Both the position numbers and the translations under genes were made by a program. Below are positions 22,679 to 34,500 of a stretch of 64,000 nt of DNA, piece after piece; the first letter of the stretch is position 1, and each line of letters starts with the position of its first letter. Source of the stretch: Diaporthe sp. PMI_573 (lineage: Eukaryota > Ascomycota > Sordariomycetes > Diaporthales > Diaporthaceae); NCBI GenBank assembly GCA_021399435.1, contig JAJTUP010000022.1, positions 310,001-374,000 of the forward strand, written 5' to 3'. The notes below the pieces were generated by a model. The model saw only the letters and a program-made list of their open reading frames with translations, had not been told where the DNA came from and did no database searches.

Positions 22679-25600
22679 CGGGGCTCGCTGTGCGCCTCCC
22701 AATGGTTCCCGGCCCTTCGGAACTGGCTGCAATGGCATACCGTTAAACGTCATTAGCAGGCGAGCTCTCCAGCTGGACCATGACACGGCCCCGGCTCGTT
22801 GCGACGACACCACAGCCTCGTGTTGAGACACGGTCAGCATCGTAGGCCTCGTTGAGAGTGGCCTCTGTACACTAGAAGGGATCATCACGACTAGGGAAGA
22901 CGGTGGATTCTTTTGGAGTTCGGGTTCCGCTGGCGTAAGAGGACCGCGATTCGTCTTTTTTTTTTTAGTACCATGGACAGGATCAATGATTATACCCGTT
23001 ACTTTTTTATTTGGCCCCAGCCGTTCCACAATGCCCCCCTCTTGGAGGGACCTTCTTCGTTTCCCCATCCACCAGTCATCACGATTGATATGTTCGCCCC
23101 CTAGCTTTTGCAGCGGGAGTCGCATCAGAAGCACCAAATGCCGCAGCCAGGGAATTATCGGGCATGGCATGGAGAAACAGCAAGCACAAAGCAGTGGTCC
23201 TGAATCTCGTCGATGCTTCCATGTCTATGCTGGGATCCTATTTGCATCCAGACTGCATCTTGAAGCAAGCTGGTGGATCTGGCCTACAATGCTGAATGCG
23301 CTTGCATCGAGCAATAGTTGAGGTCCTCGCCCTCTGCAGATCATGCAGCGAAGATACACGGTTCGATGAGATCTATGGCGGACTTCGAGCTTCCGAGGGA
23401 TCTTGGGGACCAGTTCCTGCTTTCTGAGACCGTCCGCTTTACGAGGGGCCAAATGCTCCTTGACATTCGCAGTCCAGCAACTCGGAAGTCAGTCATCCTG
23501 AGCTTCGATACAGCAGGCCCGGCTAAGGTGTGAATGATAGCTTCAGCGGCACCCTGTTTACTGCGGGGGACAAGCCATTCTGAGCAACCTATCTGGATTA
23601 TTCATGATATGGACGAACAGTTGCGGGACTCGAGCTCTGGCAACGGCGTTTGTGACAAATCCAGGGTGATCTGTTCGACCTGCTCACGCGGCAGCATCCC
23701 GTGTCTGTCCTCTCATAATCGACTGAAGGTCAACTCTACTGATTTCTGAGGTGTGGCCAGGTACGCCATGAATTACTACTAAGATACGAGTACATTCAAT
23801 CGTGAAGACACCATGACTGGTGGCTTCATGTGACCTCAGCACACACCAGTACTCGCATAGAAAACGCTGGATTTGCGCATAGATCTGAGCGTATATTCGT
23901 GTAGCCTTGTAGAAGTGGCTGAGAAGTCACTCCTAGAGCTTTCCAACCTTTTGGAAGCTCGTTTGTCTCAGCGTGAATGATGGAGCGAGGCCCATGGACC
24001 CCATCTATGTTAACGAACGAGGAATCCTGAGAATTCAACTCACATGATGTGAGAAGAACGGGCCACAAATGCCCATCAATGAGGGCACAAACTGTCATCT
24101 TTCCCTGAAAGGACGGTCGCATGAAAGATTCGACATGCCCAATCATACAATCACACACTCCATTGCAATCACAAATGCTAATAATCAAGATACGCTGCGC
24201 GTGGGGTAAAAGGTATAATCATACCGTCCACCAAGGAGGACGTATCATGGGGGTCTTCGTGGGCGCGAATGCTGAGGCGAGGCTGACAGACAGGGACGTC
24301 AGGAGAGCCTCTAGGAAGGGCCGGGGCACGCGGTGCCGGATCCAGTGATCTCACGATCTTTGCAATGAGCATGTCAACAGGGGAATTCGTAATTCCCTCA
24401 CAATGCCACAATGTCTTCGACCTCCAGCAGGTCGCGCGTGGCGCGGATTCAGTCTACCCTGGGATGACAGGGCTAGAGGAGACTCATCTTACGCTATGGA
24501 GTAGGTTCCACAACTTGTTGGTACTCTCCCCAGGCAAACGCGAGTCGTCATTTTGAAGTCGACGACGAGCCACCGTCGCTCATGCCAAGCCATGTCACAG
24601 CCAACGTGAAGGTCGGCACATCCACTGACTGCACAGACGAGCGGGCGGGTCGTGGGGAATATGCAGGACCAGTGGGCATAAATGCAGTCAAAGTTGGCTT
24701 CCCCACCTGTCACAGCGGATCCCTAATGTGCCTCGAGCAGAGATCTCCATGGCAAATGATCCAAGTCTAGGTGCGTGTGTGCCGTGTAGGCGCTGCCAAC
24801 AGAGGCTACTTGTGGGATGCGCAGTCGACCTTCAGAGCCGTTGTCAATTTCCAAACCCGAGAGGACCGAGATCGGACTGTTCGCCACAGCAACACGCAGG
24901 AAAACATCAACATCAAGAAACTGGCAGAGGGAAGTCGGCAACAGAAGGGTGCCATCCGCGCAGCAGGATGCGGCGGTTGGCCACAGACGAGATGAGTGCA
25001 GGTGGGTTGATATGCTCGATCCCAATCTCATGGGTGCCGAATCAGGTGACCCAACCTTCATGTGGTGCGCAAGCCTTGTCACGCAGCAACGTGCGTCCCT
25101 ATCACACGCGTTCGAGGGGGGAGAGGGTGTAGTGTGGGCAGGGTGGGAGATCCGTCGGCAGCAACTTATTTAACCTAAGCGCTGGATGTGGATCACGACT
25201 GCATGCATGCAGCCAGCCAGCCCGCAGCGGGGCGTCGCCGAGGGAAGGGAGTGTGGGCTGCCTACACCCTGTCTAGTCCGGATGCTGTCTGTTGACGGTC
25301 GTTGGTGTGTGTAGTGCAATACGATGGTCTTGGGGGGAGGATGGTGGGCCTCGAGGTGATGCTATTCGCAAGAAGGGTGTTGGTAATCGAGGAGTGTGGA
25401 TCCCCCCCAAACGTGCGGAAATGATCGGTGCCCACTCACACCCAGCGGCATCTACCAGCACAAGAAAACCCAGCAGAGGGCCCGGGACCTATCAATGGGC
25501 TCAGACGGCGAATCTGAGATCTCATAGGCCACTAGGCGGCTGCTCCCATCTGCGGGTCGCCCCTTTTGGTGAGCCGCTGTCAGAGCCAGGCAAGACCCGA

Positions 25601-27186
25601 GCTGTATGTAGGAGAGTTGTTGACATGTGGGGAGTGATTAGAACTGATTGCGAATCTGTCTACTCTTGGCCAACAGAGTGGATATGATAGTAGTATTCGC
25701 GCAGGAACTTCCTTCAGTCTCCACAAGTGGAGGGCCATAATGTCTGACTGCCGGCGTGCAGAGGGCTGAGGGTCAATCCAGCTGGACTTCCTTCGCCCAG
25801 TACACTAATTCCTCGCCTACTGGGCGCGACTGATACCTCGCCTCACTTTCAAAGTCCCGCTCAGCTTTAGAACCCTCACGACCCAGCGCGGGAAATGACC
25901 TCGGGAAAAGACACGATGACGCCAGGCCTCGGTCGCATCAAGGCGGGCAGGATTGAGACATCGGCACGACTTCGGACGAGCCTTTCCGGTCACGTTCCAA
26001 TCCCCATAGCGCCTGAGGTTGTATCCAGGGCGCGGCGTCGTGCCTTTTCACTGCTGTGGAACACATGACCTCCAGAATCTCTGGGGAGGAAACTCACCGC
26101 TCGAGGATGGGGTCTCCTGGCGGTGGACAAGAGCACGCCGCTCACCGTTCAGGTCTAGGGACCAGCTGAGCCGAGGTTGAGGACATCCCGCGAACGTGTC
26201 TCAGACAGAGAAGCTCGGAGTGCGTGGATTGGCGAAAATGACGCATGGGCTGGACCCTGCTCACCGAGGTCGTCCTCGTGACACCTCGCTCTGGAGGAGT
26301 CGGCGGCAGCAGCAGAGCTGTACCACCGGTCCACCGCGCGGCGCGAGTGGTCTCGTCTCATCCTTGGAGCCCGCTACTGCGGCACACATTTGCCTTGCGA
26401 TACACAGCATATTAGGCCAGCGACGTCACACCAAACGTGCTGCAATTTGTGTGGGAGAATGTTGTAATATCGTGGGTGGCGGTGGCCATCACAATACTGG
26501 CATGCGCATGGCTCGCCGTACCGAGTGAGGTTGAGTCCGTCCCCAGAAAGAGTCAAAGAGTCACCTCTATCCGTACTCGGGAGGGCTCCAACCAACGGGG
26601 ACACCCATGCCCGGGCGCTTAAGCTCGGCTACCCAATGGATTGTACTTGAGGGACCCCTGCTGGCGGGAGAGCTTATGAGTGGGGACTGGCCCATGCTCA
26701 GGAAGACCAGGGTCGCGAAGTCGAGATCTTGTTTGCGGGTTTCTGAGGGTTCAGATCAGGAGACGTGAGTGCGTATGACGATGGCAAGACGTGTCATCAT
26801 CTTTTGATGGAGGCTGAATGCGTCCTTGATTTTTCTTGCCTTGTTGTGTCTCTGGCTTTCCTCTGTGCCACGTCACCAGCCTCACTTGCCCAGCCTGGTC
26901 AAGTTCCGGCTTTCGACTGTGGCGGAGCAGAGGACGACCCCGGTAGTTGTTCACCTTTTGGTGCGCACGCTGTGCACTCGCCACAAGCCTCAACCCACTT
27001 TTCGCCGGCTCCGACGGCGAACCCAGGCAGGCCAGGCTCATGCAAGACGTGCACAAGTGCGGAAGTGCCATGCAGCCGGGCGTCGTAACGGTACGGCAAA
27101 GCCTCTGATCTGCCTTAGGAGCTGCAATAAGGGTCCCATTTTTGCAACCGAGACTGCAGAGAATTTTCTCTGGTTCCTTCCAAGTC

Positions 27187-27234
27187 TGCCAGGCCTGCCT
27201 GTGTCCGCCTGCCCGCCTGCCTGCCTGTCTGCCT
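27187..27234. repeat. Degenerate GCCT-type microsatellite
   Basis: A run of imperfect CCTGCC/CCGCCTG units, intergenic. Confidence 0.6.
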
Positions 27235-30200
27235 AGGCCTGAACGGCGCGTTGCCAGCGCACCACAATTGCCACGGGCTACTGGGAGTACACTCTCAGCT
27301 TTCAGCTTGCCTTGCTCGCTTGGTCTGTCAGGCGTGGCATCCTGCCAACCAGGAGGTTCGGTACCTGCAGATCGAGAGGCGGCGTCGAGACCCATCAACA
27401 TGGGGCCTTCAGGTGACAGCCGCGGTGGCTTGAAGCACTGGCCTCTGAACAGTTGCCATTTTGACGACACTGATAGACCTAGCCAGCTTGCCGCGCTTGA
27501 CTGCACTGCACTGCCATGATCAAGTAATCCTAGGCCGGCAGACGATCGATGGGTCTATTCTATTCCTGTCATATGGTGCAGGTCGACACATCTGCCCCTA
27601 TGACAGGTCAGATATGGCCAAGGGGATCAAGCCTAGCCGCGATCCGCGCGGGCGAGTTATTCAAGCTTGACTGCCCTTGATCATGATCAATGACATGCAC
27701 AAACTTTCGGCAGCGTCCCCCGGGTCGCATGCGTGTGAAAGGTCGTCAGTCGCGTACATGATCCTCCACGCCAATGTCACGTCGAAATTGCTGGGTCTGC
27801 GGGAGAGAGAGAAAAGGGCCATGTCCACACCCTCTCGGGACCCGGGAGAGGGCTTCCAAGCCCGGACCGCATCCGCGGAGGGTGGGAGGCAGTTTCGATG
27901 AAGAGTACGAGAAGCGATCCCCGGGCTTCAGTCAAGTTTGACTAAGGTGTTCAGACTTTTCCAAAGTGCTCTGCAACAGATCGCTTTGGGAACAAGAGGG
28001 GGAGCCTCAACTAGAAGGAGACAGGGGCAAGAACTTGATGTAAATCGCCCGATTTGGCATAATTCAGGGGTGGCAGGGGCTCTAAAACCTGTGATTGGAA
28101 GCTTAATATCTCGGGCGAGCCAACCAGAGCGCGGGGTTGCTGCTGGAATTCGAGCTTGGCTTCCTACGAATCCACGGCGGCATCTGGCTCCTCCTTCCGG
28201 AATGACAGATTGATTATAAAGGGGGCTCGAGGGGAGCTGTTCCGGTCTCAAAGATCTCAAGAAAGCCGGTTTGGGTCTATCATGTACTGTGTATGTACTG
28301 ATCAGGGGCCCGGCAGATGAGTCATCCGCATCTCGTCGAATGGAGCATCTGCGAAGCCCTCGGCCTGAGACGACGAGCCCTGGATCAATGTCAGAAGCGG
28401 TGCGACTCCATGTGTCCTAGATTTGGGGCGTGCCGCGGGAAGCGCCAGACGGACGGGTGCGCGATCGCATCTCCCTGCTGGACCACGCTGGGCCAACAGG
28501 TGCTAATAGGGATAGCATGTCGTGCTCTTACGCTGGTCATCCCAGGCCCTCACGCCTGAGTGGTGACTGAGACCTGGAGTCCCCTGGGCGAGAGGACACA
28601 GACGGTAATGGCTCCCGTCTCTGGGCCGCGCTGACCACCCACTGGGCGTGCGTGGACCGCGGGCCTTGTCCTGGTCCCCAAATGTGCGAGCGAATGTGTG
28701 TGCCTGAGCATTATACAATTGTCTGTTGGTGATTCAACACACTATTGCCAGCTGATGACAAGGCCGCGAGATGGATCTGTCTTAGACCCTCCCAAGCAGC
28801 CGGGACTGGCATGGGAGGAGAGAAACCTTGAAAGTTGATGGGTAGTGTGGCCCCCGATCTGGCCAAGCCACCAAGCCACCTGCAAAAGCCATATGTATTT
28901 TTCTTTCTGTCTGACTGATTGATAGACCTGTCTGCCAGGCAGCCAGGAGAGCAGAAGGCAAAAGGCAGGAAAACCCTGTGCTCAGCCCGGGCTGGACATG
29001 CAGAGTAAGCTACCGAGGGATCATCCTAGCATCAGTCAGCCATCGATCATCAGTCTCTGTTCCCGTCAGCGGACTTGCCTGTTAGTCTACCCGTTGCGAG
29101 ACCAACTGCAAGAGTCAGAACACGACAGGGCCCGGCGCTTGTGGGTGGCCGTTGACTGGCGCGAGTCCACAGCCAGCGATTCCCCTGCAACGGGCTCCCA
29201 AGGATCGCCGTCAAGGGTGAGGGAAAGAGGCCGATGGGAGTGCACAGAGTGAGACATTGTCTAAGACATGCATGCAGACACAGCGAACTCGCTGGCCTTG
29301 CCGTGCTGGGTTCGGCCCCTGCGCACGTTTTGACGGCTTTTCCATGTGGCATCACCACGGATTTCTTCATCGGTATGTGCAGTGGTATGTGGGTGAGTAA
29401 CGTTGTGGTCAAGCGCCGGTATCCGTTCGACCAGCTACTGTTACTAGCTGCCCCTCACCGTCGCCTGTTCCTTCCTCCCCTCACCGACCACCGACCCCGG
29501 CCTCGTCCCGTCTCGTCTGGTTTCGTTTGGTAGCACTTCCCCTCTCCGACTGACCACTGCTCTCGTCGACACACTACGGAGTACAGCTCGCTTCGCCGAC
29601 ATCCAATGCCAGCAGCACGCGAGCAGATTATCCCAATATGATCGGCGCCGCTCATCCAAGCACAGGCAGGTCACGGGTCTCTCTGGACCTCCGCACAGGT
29701 CGACAAGGACTGGTTCTGTCCGGCACTATGGACTCTGGACATGCTCCGACATGACCCAACCCAGGGGACGGTCCTCTGGTCGGCCGTTCGCCATCCTCGA
29801 GAGGCGAGGGCTTTTGTTGCCCAATGGCATCATTAACCTGCAAACTCGGTGCTCCCATAGGGCCTCGCCTCATGCACAGTCCAGGGCCCTCTCCGGGGGT
29901 CCCTCTTTTTACGCGCATGGCGCAGCGTCTGCTTTCTGCAGCAGACAGGGCCCGCCCTTTCAACCGGGACAAGGATGGCCAGGATGCGACGCTGCTCATT
30001 CTCGACTGTCGCCTATTACCGCCCAACAACCGCTTGCCCTCTGCGCCGGTCCCACAGCCGATCTGTCAGGCCTGTCCAACTGCCTTTTTCATTTGTGGCC
30101 CATGGAACCCCGCCACGGACGTTGAGAAAGAAGGGGAAGTAAAGAGAGAGGAGACAGAATCTTTTGGCGGTCCACCTTGGATGGGTTCTAAATGGCTCAA

Positions 30201-31332
30201 CCACCACAGCAGTATGTTTGATGTACATACAGTACATTGTACACGCACACACACATGCACACGAATCTTGTACATGGCACAGGGCAGTGTGCAGTGCGCG
30301 GTACGTAGGGAGGCCTACACCGTGTCTCAGTCGACCTCACCGTCCGACCCGTTTCGTGGGCTGCCAGGTGGGGTTTTTGCGACAGCAACTCGCTCGTCAG
30401 TCAATAATCGACGTGCAGGCCGCCGAGGTTCCCTCTCGGATCTTCGCTCAGAGTCTGAGCCTGCGCCTGCGCCTGACCCCCACTGCATGTCACGTAGCAA
30501 GTATCTCTGCCCAGCCGTGCCCACCGGACGCATACCATGCCAGATACTCCATCTCACTTATTACCACGGATGGGGTTCTGCCACAGCTCAACAGCCAACC
30601 AACATTTGCACGCCACCTAGAATGGTCAAAGATAGTATACGGGCATGCGGGCCAGGGCAGGGGGCTGTTAGTATCTTCGCCTGCAGCTGGTGGGGAGTCA
30701 TTTGATCTTGCCTTGCCCACGAACAATCCTGGGCCGCTTCCCCAGCTCTGACGACCCCTGCATCCTGGTGCGGGTTTATCGTCCACACGTCTCTCGTTAT
30801 TATCAAGGTACTGCGGCCCAGTCATCCTCCGTCGGCTGCAGTATGGGCACCACAGGACGGGTCGGCTAACCTAAATACCTCGTCCCCTCGAATTCAACGA
30901 CTCTTTTTTGTTTTTAAACGCCCGTCTGGACTGCTCCATCACAAAGGGCGCCCACCACACACCCCGTCACCCTTAGCGAGCTTGCACACGCCCGTCGCTG
31001 GGGAGACCCTTGTACTTCTCACCACCCTCCAACTCCCTCCACCAAGCCCTCGGATACTACCCCATCCCACCATCTCGACATCTTGTTGACATTTTACCCT
31101 TTTCCTCTTCGGTCGTGCGCGGTTTTGACTTCGATACTCTTTATTAATCCTTTGTGCCACCGCGGTGGGACGCTCGTCGCCCTCATCTGCTCCTTTCGGC
31201 TTCCCCAGTGCTCCACTTACACGCACATGTCTGGTACATAACACGCTCACCTCGCATATGTTTTGGGCATTTTGTGGGCAGATTCGCCACCCCTAGACTG
31301 CACTCGTCTGCCCAGGACTCTCGCACAAAACA

Positions 31333-31459
31333 GTGAGTGTGAGTGGGTGTCCTCGCGGCAGTTCAGCCTTCGATTTTGTTTTGTATGACCCGAATCCTCC
31401 CACCCACCCTTGGGGGCCAGGGCCATGTGCTGACCATCGCTACGGCATGCTTGAAACAG
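31333..31459 (+). other. Possible intron in the 5' untranslated leader of the methyltransferase-like gene
   Basis: Donor GTGAGT at 31333, a GCTGACC branch-like element and the acceptor AACAG ending at 31459 would define a 127-nt intron 64 bases before the ATG at 31524. Suggested by splice consensus only. Confidence 0.35.
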
Positions 31460-31523
31460 GTGAAGGTTGGACCCCACGGGAAGACATAATGTGTGCCTGA
31501 TTGCACAAGCAATTTGACCTGAA

Positions 31524-34500
31524 ATGGAATCCTCGAGACTGAGGATGGCGGGCCATGGGACCACAGGCACGTCAACTCAGCCCAGGCGCCCAGGCTTCAA
31601 TGTGAATACGCCTCCGAGTGATTTCACACCTTCTCTGAGTCGAAGGGCCCGGAAGGCGGCAGAGAATGCCGCCTTGTCTCCCTCAGATGTCCCATCTTCT
31701 CGGAATGCAAGCAAGATACCGCAGACTTCCACCCTGCCGACACCTGCTCAAACACATGGACAGAGACCAAGCCTTCACGGGCATTTTTGGGGATCTAACT
31801 CCAGCAATGGGTCCGAAGATGCCCTTTCCAGCGTTGCCAGCTCGTCTGGTCCCTCAAGCCGGTCTCAAGAAAATCCCAAACAACTCAGGAACGTCCTTCG
31901 GAGAAAACATCCCAGAGTGACCCCGGAGCCTCCCAGCATGCCTTATCATTCTCGCAACAGCTCCACCATGACCGACTCGTCTTCTTCTGTCCCTCGGTCA
32001 AACGTTTCGCTGGACATACCACAAGAAGCAAATATGGACCGCAAGTTCACCCCGAGCCCAGCAGACTTCCAAACCCCAGAGAGACCTGAGCCCCCGGCAA
32101 CAAACGCACAGCCTACCACAGTTTACCCTGAGCTCGACCGGTACCGAGACTTCGAGCCTCAAGAATTGTACCGAAATTACTACGCTGAAGTGCCATACCC
32201 AATATCGACCGATTTACCCCCACCAACGCCATTGTTTTCGAGCACGAGCAGCCAACATAGCGCCTTCAGTGGTAGTCCCTCCACCAGGTTCTCTGGATCT
32301 CCGGGTGGCGGTCCCTACAGTCGAGATACCACCCCAACCTCCATGTCATCTCAGTCACCCGGCTTTGTCGCGCCTATGCGACTCCCAGTTTCCAGGTCTA
32401 AGCAGAGCAGCCCTGCGGATACGAGGCCACCCGTCACCCGCAGGAGAGCTGGCAGTGCCTCGAAAGAGACCCGAGACGACTGCACGGAACCGGAAGGCCT
32501 CTCCATGGTTAGGGAATCTGTGAACTCGTCATCGTCAACCTCCACGGTACGAGATGCTACACTCAGGGAACAGAGACAGAAGAGGCTCCTCTCCTCACGT
32601 GCCCCCAGTCCGCCGCCTCGGCTCTCTTCTGACAAGTTCAAGAAGACCCGGGACCCGGACGCCGCACCCACCAGGACGTCGCACGTACCAAGCAAGTCCG
32701 TTCCTGTGATCCCATCCGCAGCTAGAGTCACGAACAGTGCTCGTCAGACTGGCGAAGCGTCTGGCGCGCCCACACCTCGACCAACGCCACCTATGAGGCC
32801 GAGCAGGGAGGGGACCCCCGATTTACACTCTCAAGTGGGGTTGCCAGTTCCAGTTGTTCACAGCAATCTTTCTTCGACTCAGTTTTCGGAAAGGAGGCGA
32901 AGCCTGAACCCTCCTATCAACACCGCTACTTCCTCCCGCTCCAATACACCTTTACAAGGCGATCGGCCACAGCAAGTACCCGCCCCTAGAATTGGTAGGG
33001 AAGCGACTCCAGTCCCTCAAGGTGCTGGATCGGGTCCTTCGGCTCAGACAGCCAAGCCAGACCCTCGAAAGCCTCCTCGCACTCCAAGTCCGAGTGTATC
33101 CTCAGCGTTCAAGTCCCGGTTTCCTCTGTTCAGCCGCAAGAACAAGTCTATTTCAGAAGTGCCTCCGGCCAATGCCTCCGACAAGAAGGATAGGCCACCT
33201 CGAAAGGGTCCTGCCGCAGGGACCGGCCACGAAGGATATGGGCGGCTTGGCCATGTTCGGCGACGCAGCGGGAGCATGACTAACAACCCTCGTGCGATTC
33301 CTGGGACCATGTCTTCACAGGAAAGCCTTGCGAGCCAGCAGTCAGTTGATCCATTCCTGGCCGAGCGCATGAGCCCCGTAGTAATAGCGGGCGGCGAGAT
33401 CATCGAAAACCGGAACCTCAGCTTCGATGCCAGTCGAACGGGGAGCGAGCAGAACCTGGCGTTGCCCCGGCCTAGCATTGGTTCAAGAAACAACTCTGGG
33501 GTGTCCCTATCATCCCAAGAAGATCGCAACACTCTTTGGCCTTCCGCAATGCCCCATATACCCACAGCAGGACCTTCCATGGGACCTCGGCGGCCTTCCG
33601 AGAGCAGCGATTCGGAGGGTCTCAACATGAAGCCGACTTTGGCACTCCGACGATCGGTTCAGAGACTTCAAAACGCAGATCAGGGAAACATGCGTCTGCC
33701 TCAGCCCATCGTTATCCTATCCGGGATGACGACCCCGTCCATGAACAGCCACGATACTTCCATCTTATCGGATGATTCGCTCTACGACCCACGGAGAATG
33801 AAGGGCCCAGCTAAAATAGATGCAGCGCATCCACCGCCGAAGAAGTTGCTGAAGAAGCCTAAGTCGCCCCGGAAATGGAACCTGTTTGGACGTTCGACGA
33901 CTCACCCTGCCAGCAAGACCAAGGAGTCAGAGAAGCCAAAGCCCGTTGCAGTACCGGCAGGCGGACAGAAGAAGTCTGTCGCGTTCTACGCGATGATGGA
34001 TGCTTCTGAACAGGAGATGGAAGTTTTGCCAGATGTCAAACAGGTTCTTCGTGAAGCCCAGGTCCCAACACCACCCTCGCCAGCCCCGCAGGTTCCAAAC
34101 GAGCAGCTGCATCCAGCGCTACGAGGCCAGCCCCGTACTGATGGGGAAAAGGCGGTCCAATCCAAGGTAGCCAGAGCTCCGCAGGTCTCGAAGAGCATGC
34201 CGGCTCCGGCTCCGAAGGTCGAACCAAGAAAGCCTTCAGCTCAGCCCACACGGACGATACCGGGCCCCACGACAACAGCATCAATAATAAAGCCTCCAAC
34301 CACACAAGCATCAACATCAAAGCCTCCAACCACTCGATCAAATCGGTTGCCCCAGGTTGGTCGCATCCCGAAGGTCACTACTTCACGTTCCGAACCAAAC
34401 AAGTCCTTCTCCCGACCGTTCAACCGCAACAGCGTGCATCAGCAGCCACCACCTGATGTACAGACCACAGCCGCAGAATTCGTCGCGAAAGGGCCTAGCC

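Larger units (their letters stand above)
22679..31523. other. Long gene-poor stretch
   Basis: About 8.8 kb without a convincing protein gene. The longest frames (26751-27506 minus, 29824-30705 plus) are compositionally odd and show no domain or splice structure. The last several hundred bases (about 30.9-31.5 kb) are pyrimidine-rich and likely hold the promoter and 5' leader of the methyltransferase-like gene. Simple repeats occur at 27187-27234. No terminal repeats, transposase relics or RNA genes were recognised. Confidence 0.5.

Noticed and set aside
26751..27506. 251-codon minus-strand frame in the gene-poor block
   Set aside because: No recognisable domain, mixed composition and no neighbouring exon. 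Expected by chance in GC-rich sequence.
29824..30705. 293-codon plus-strand frame in the gene-poor block
   Set aside because: No domain or signal, with overlapping frames of equal quality on both strands.
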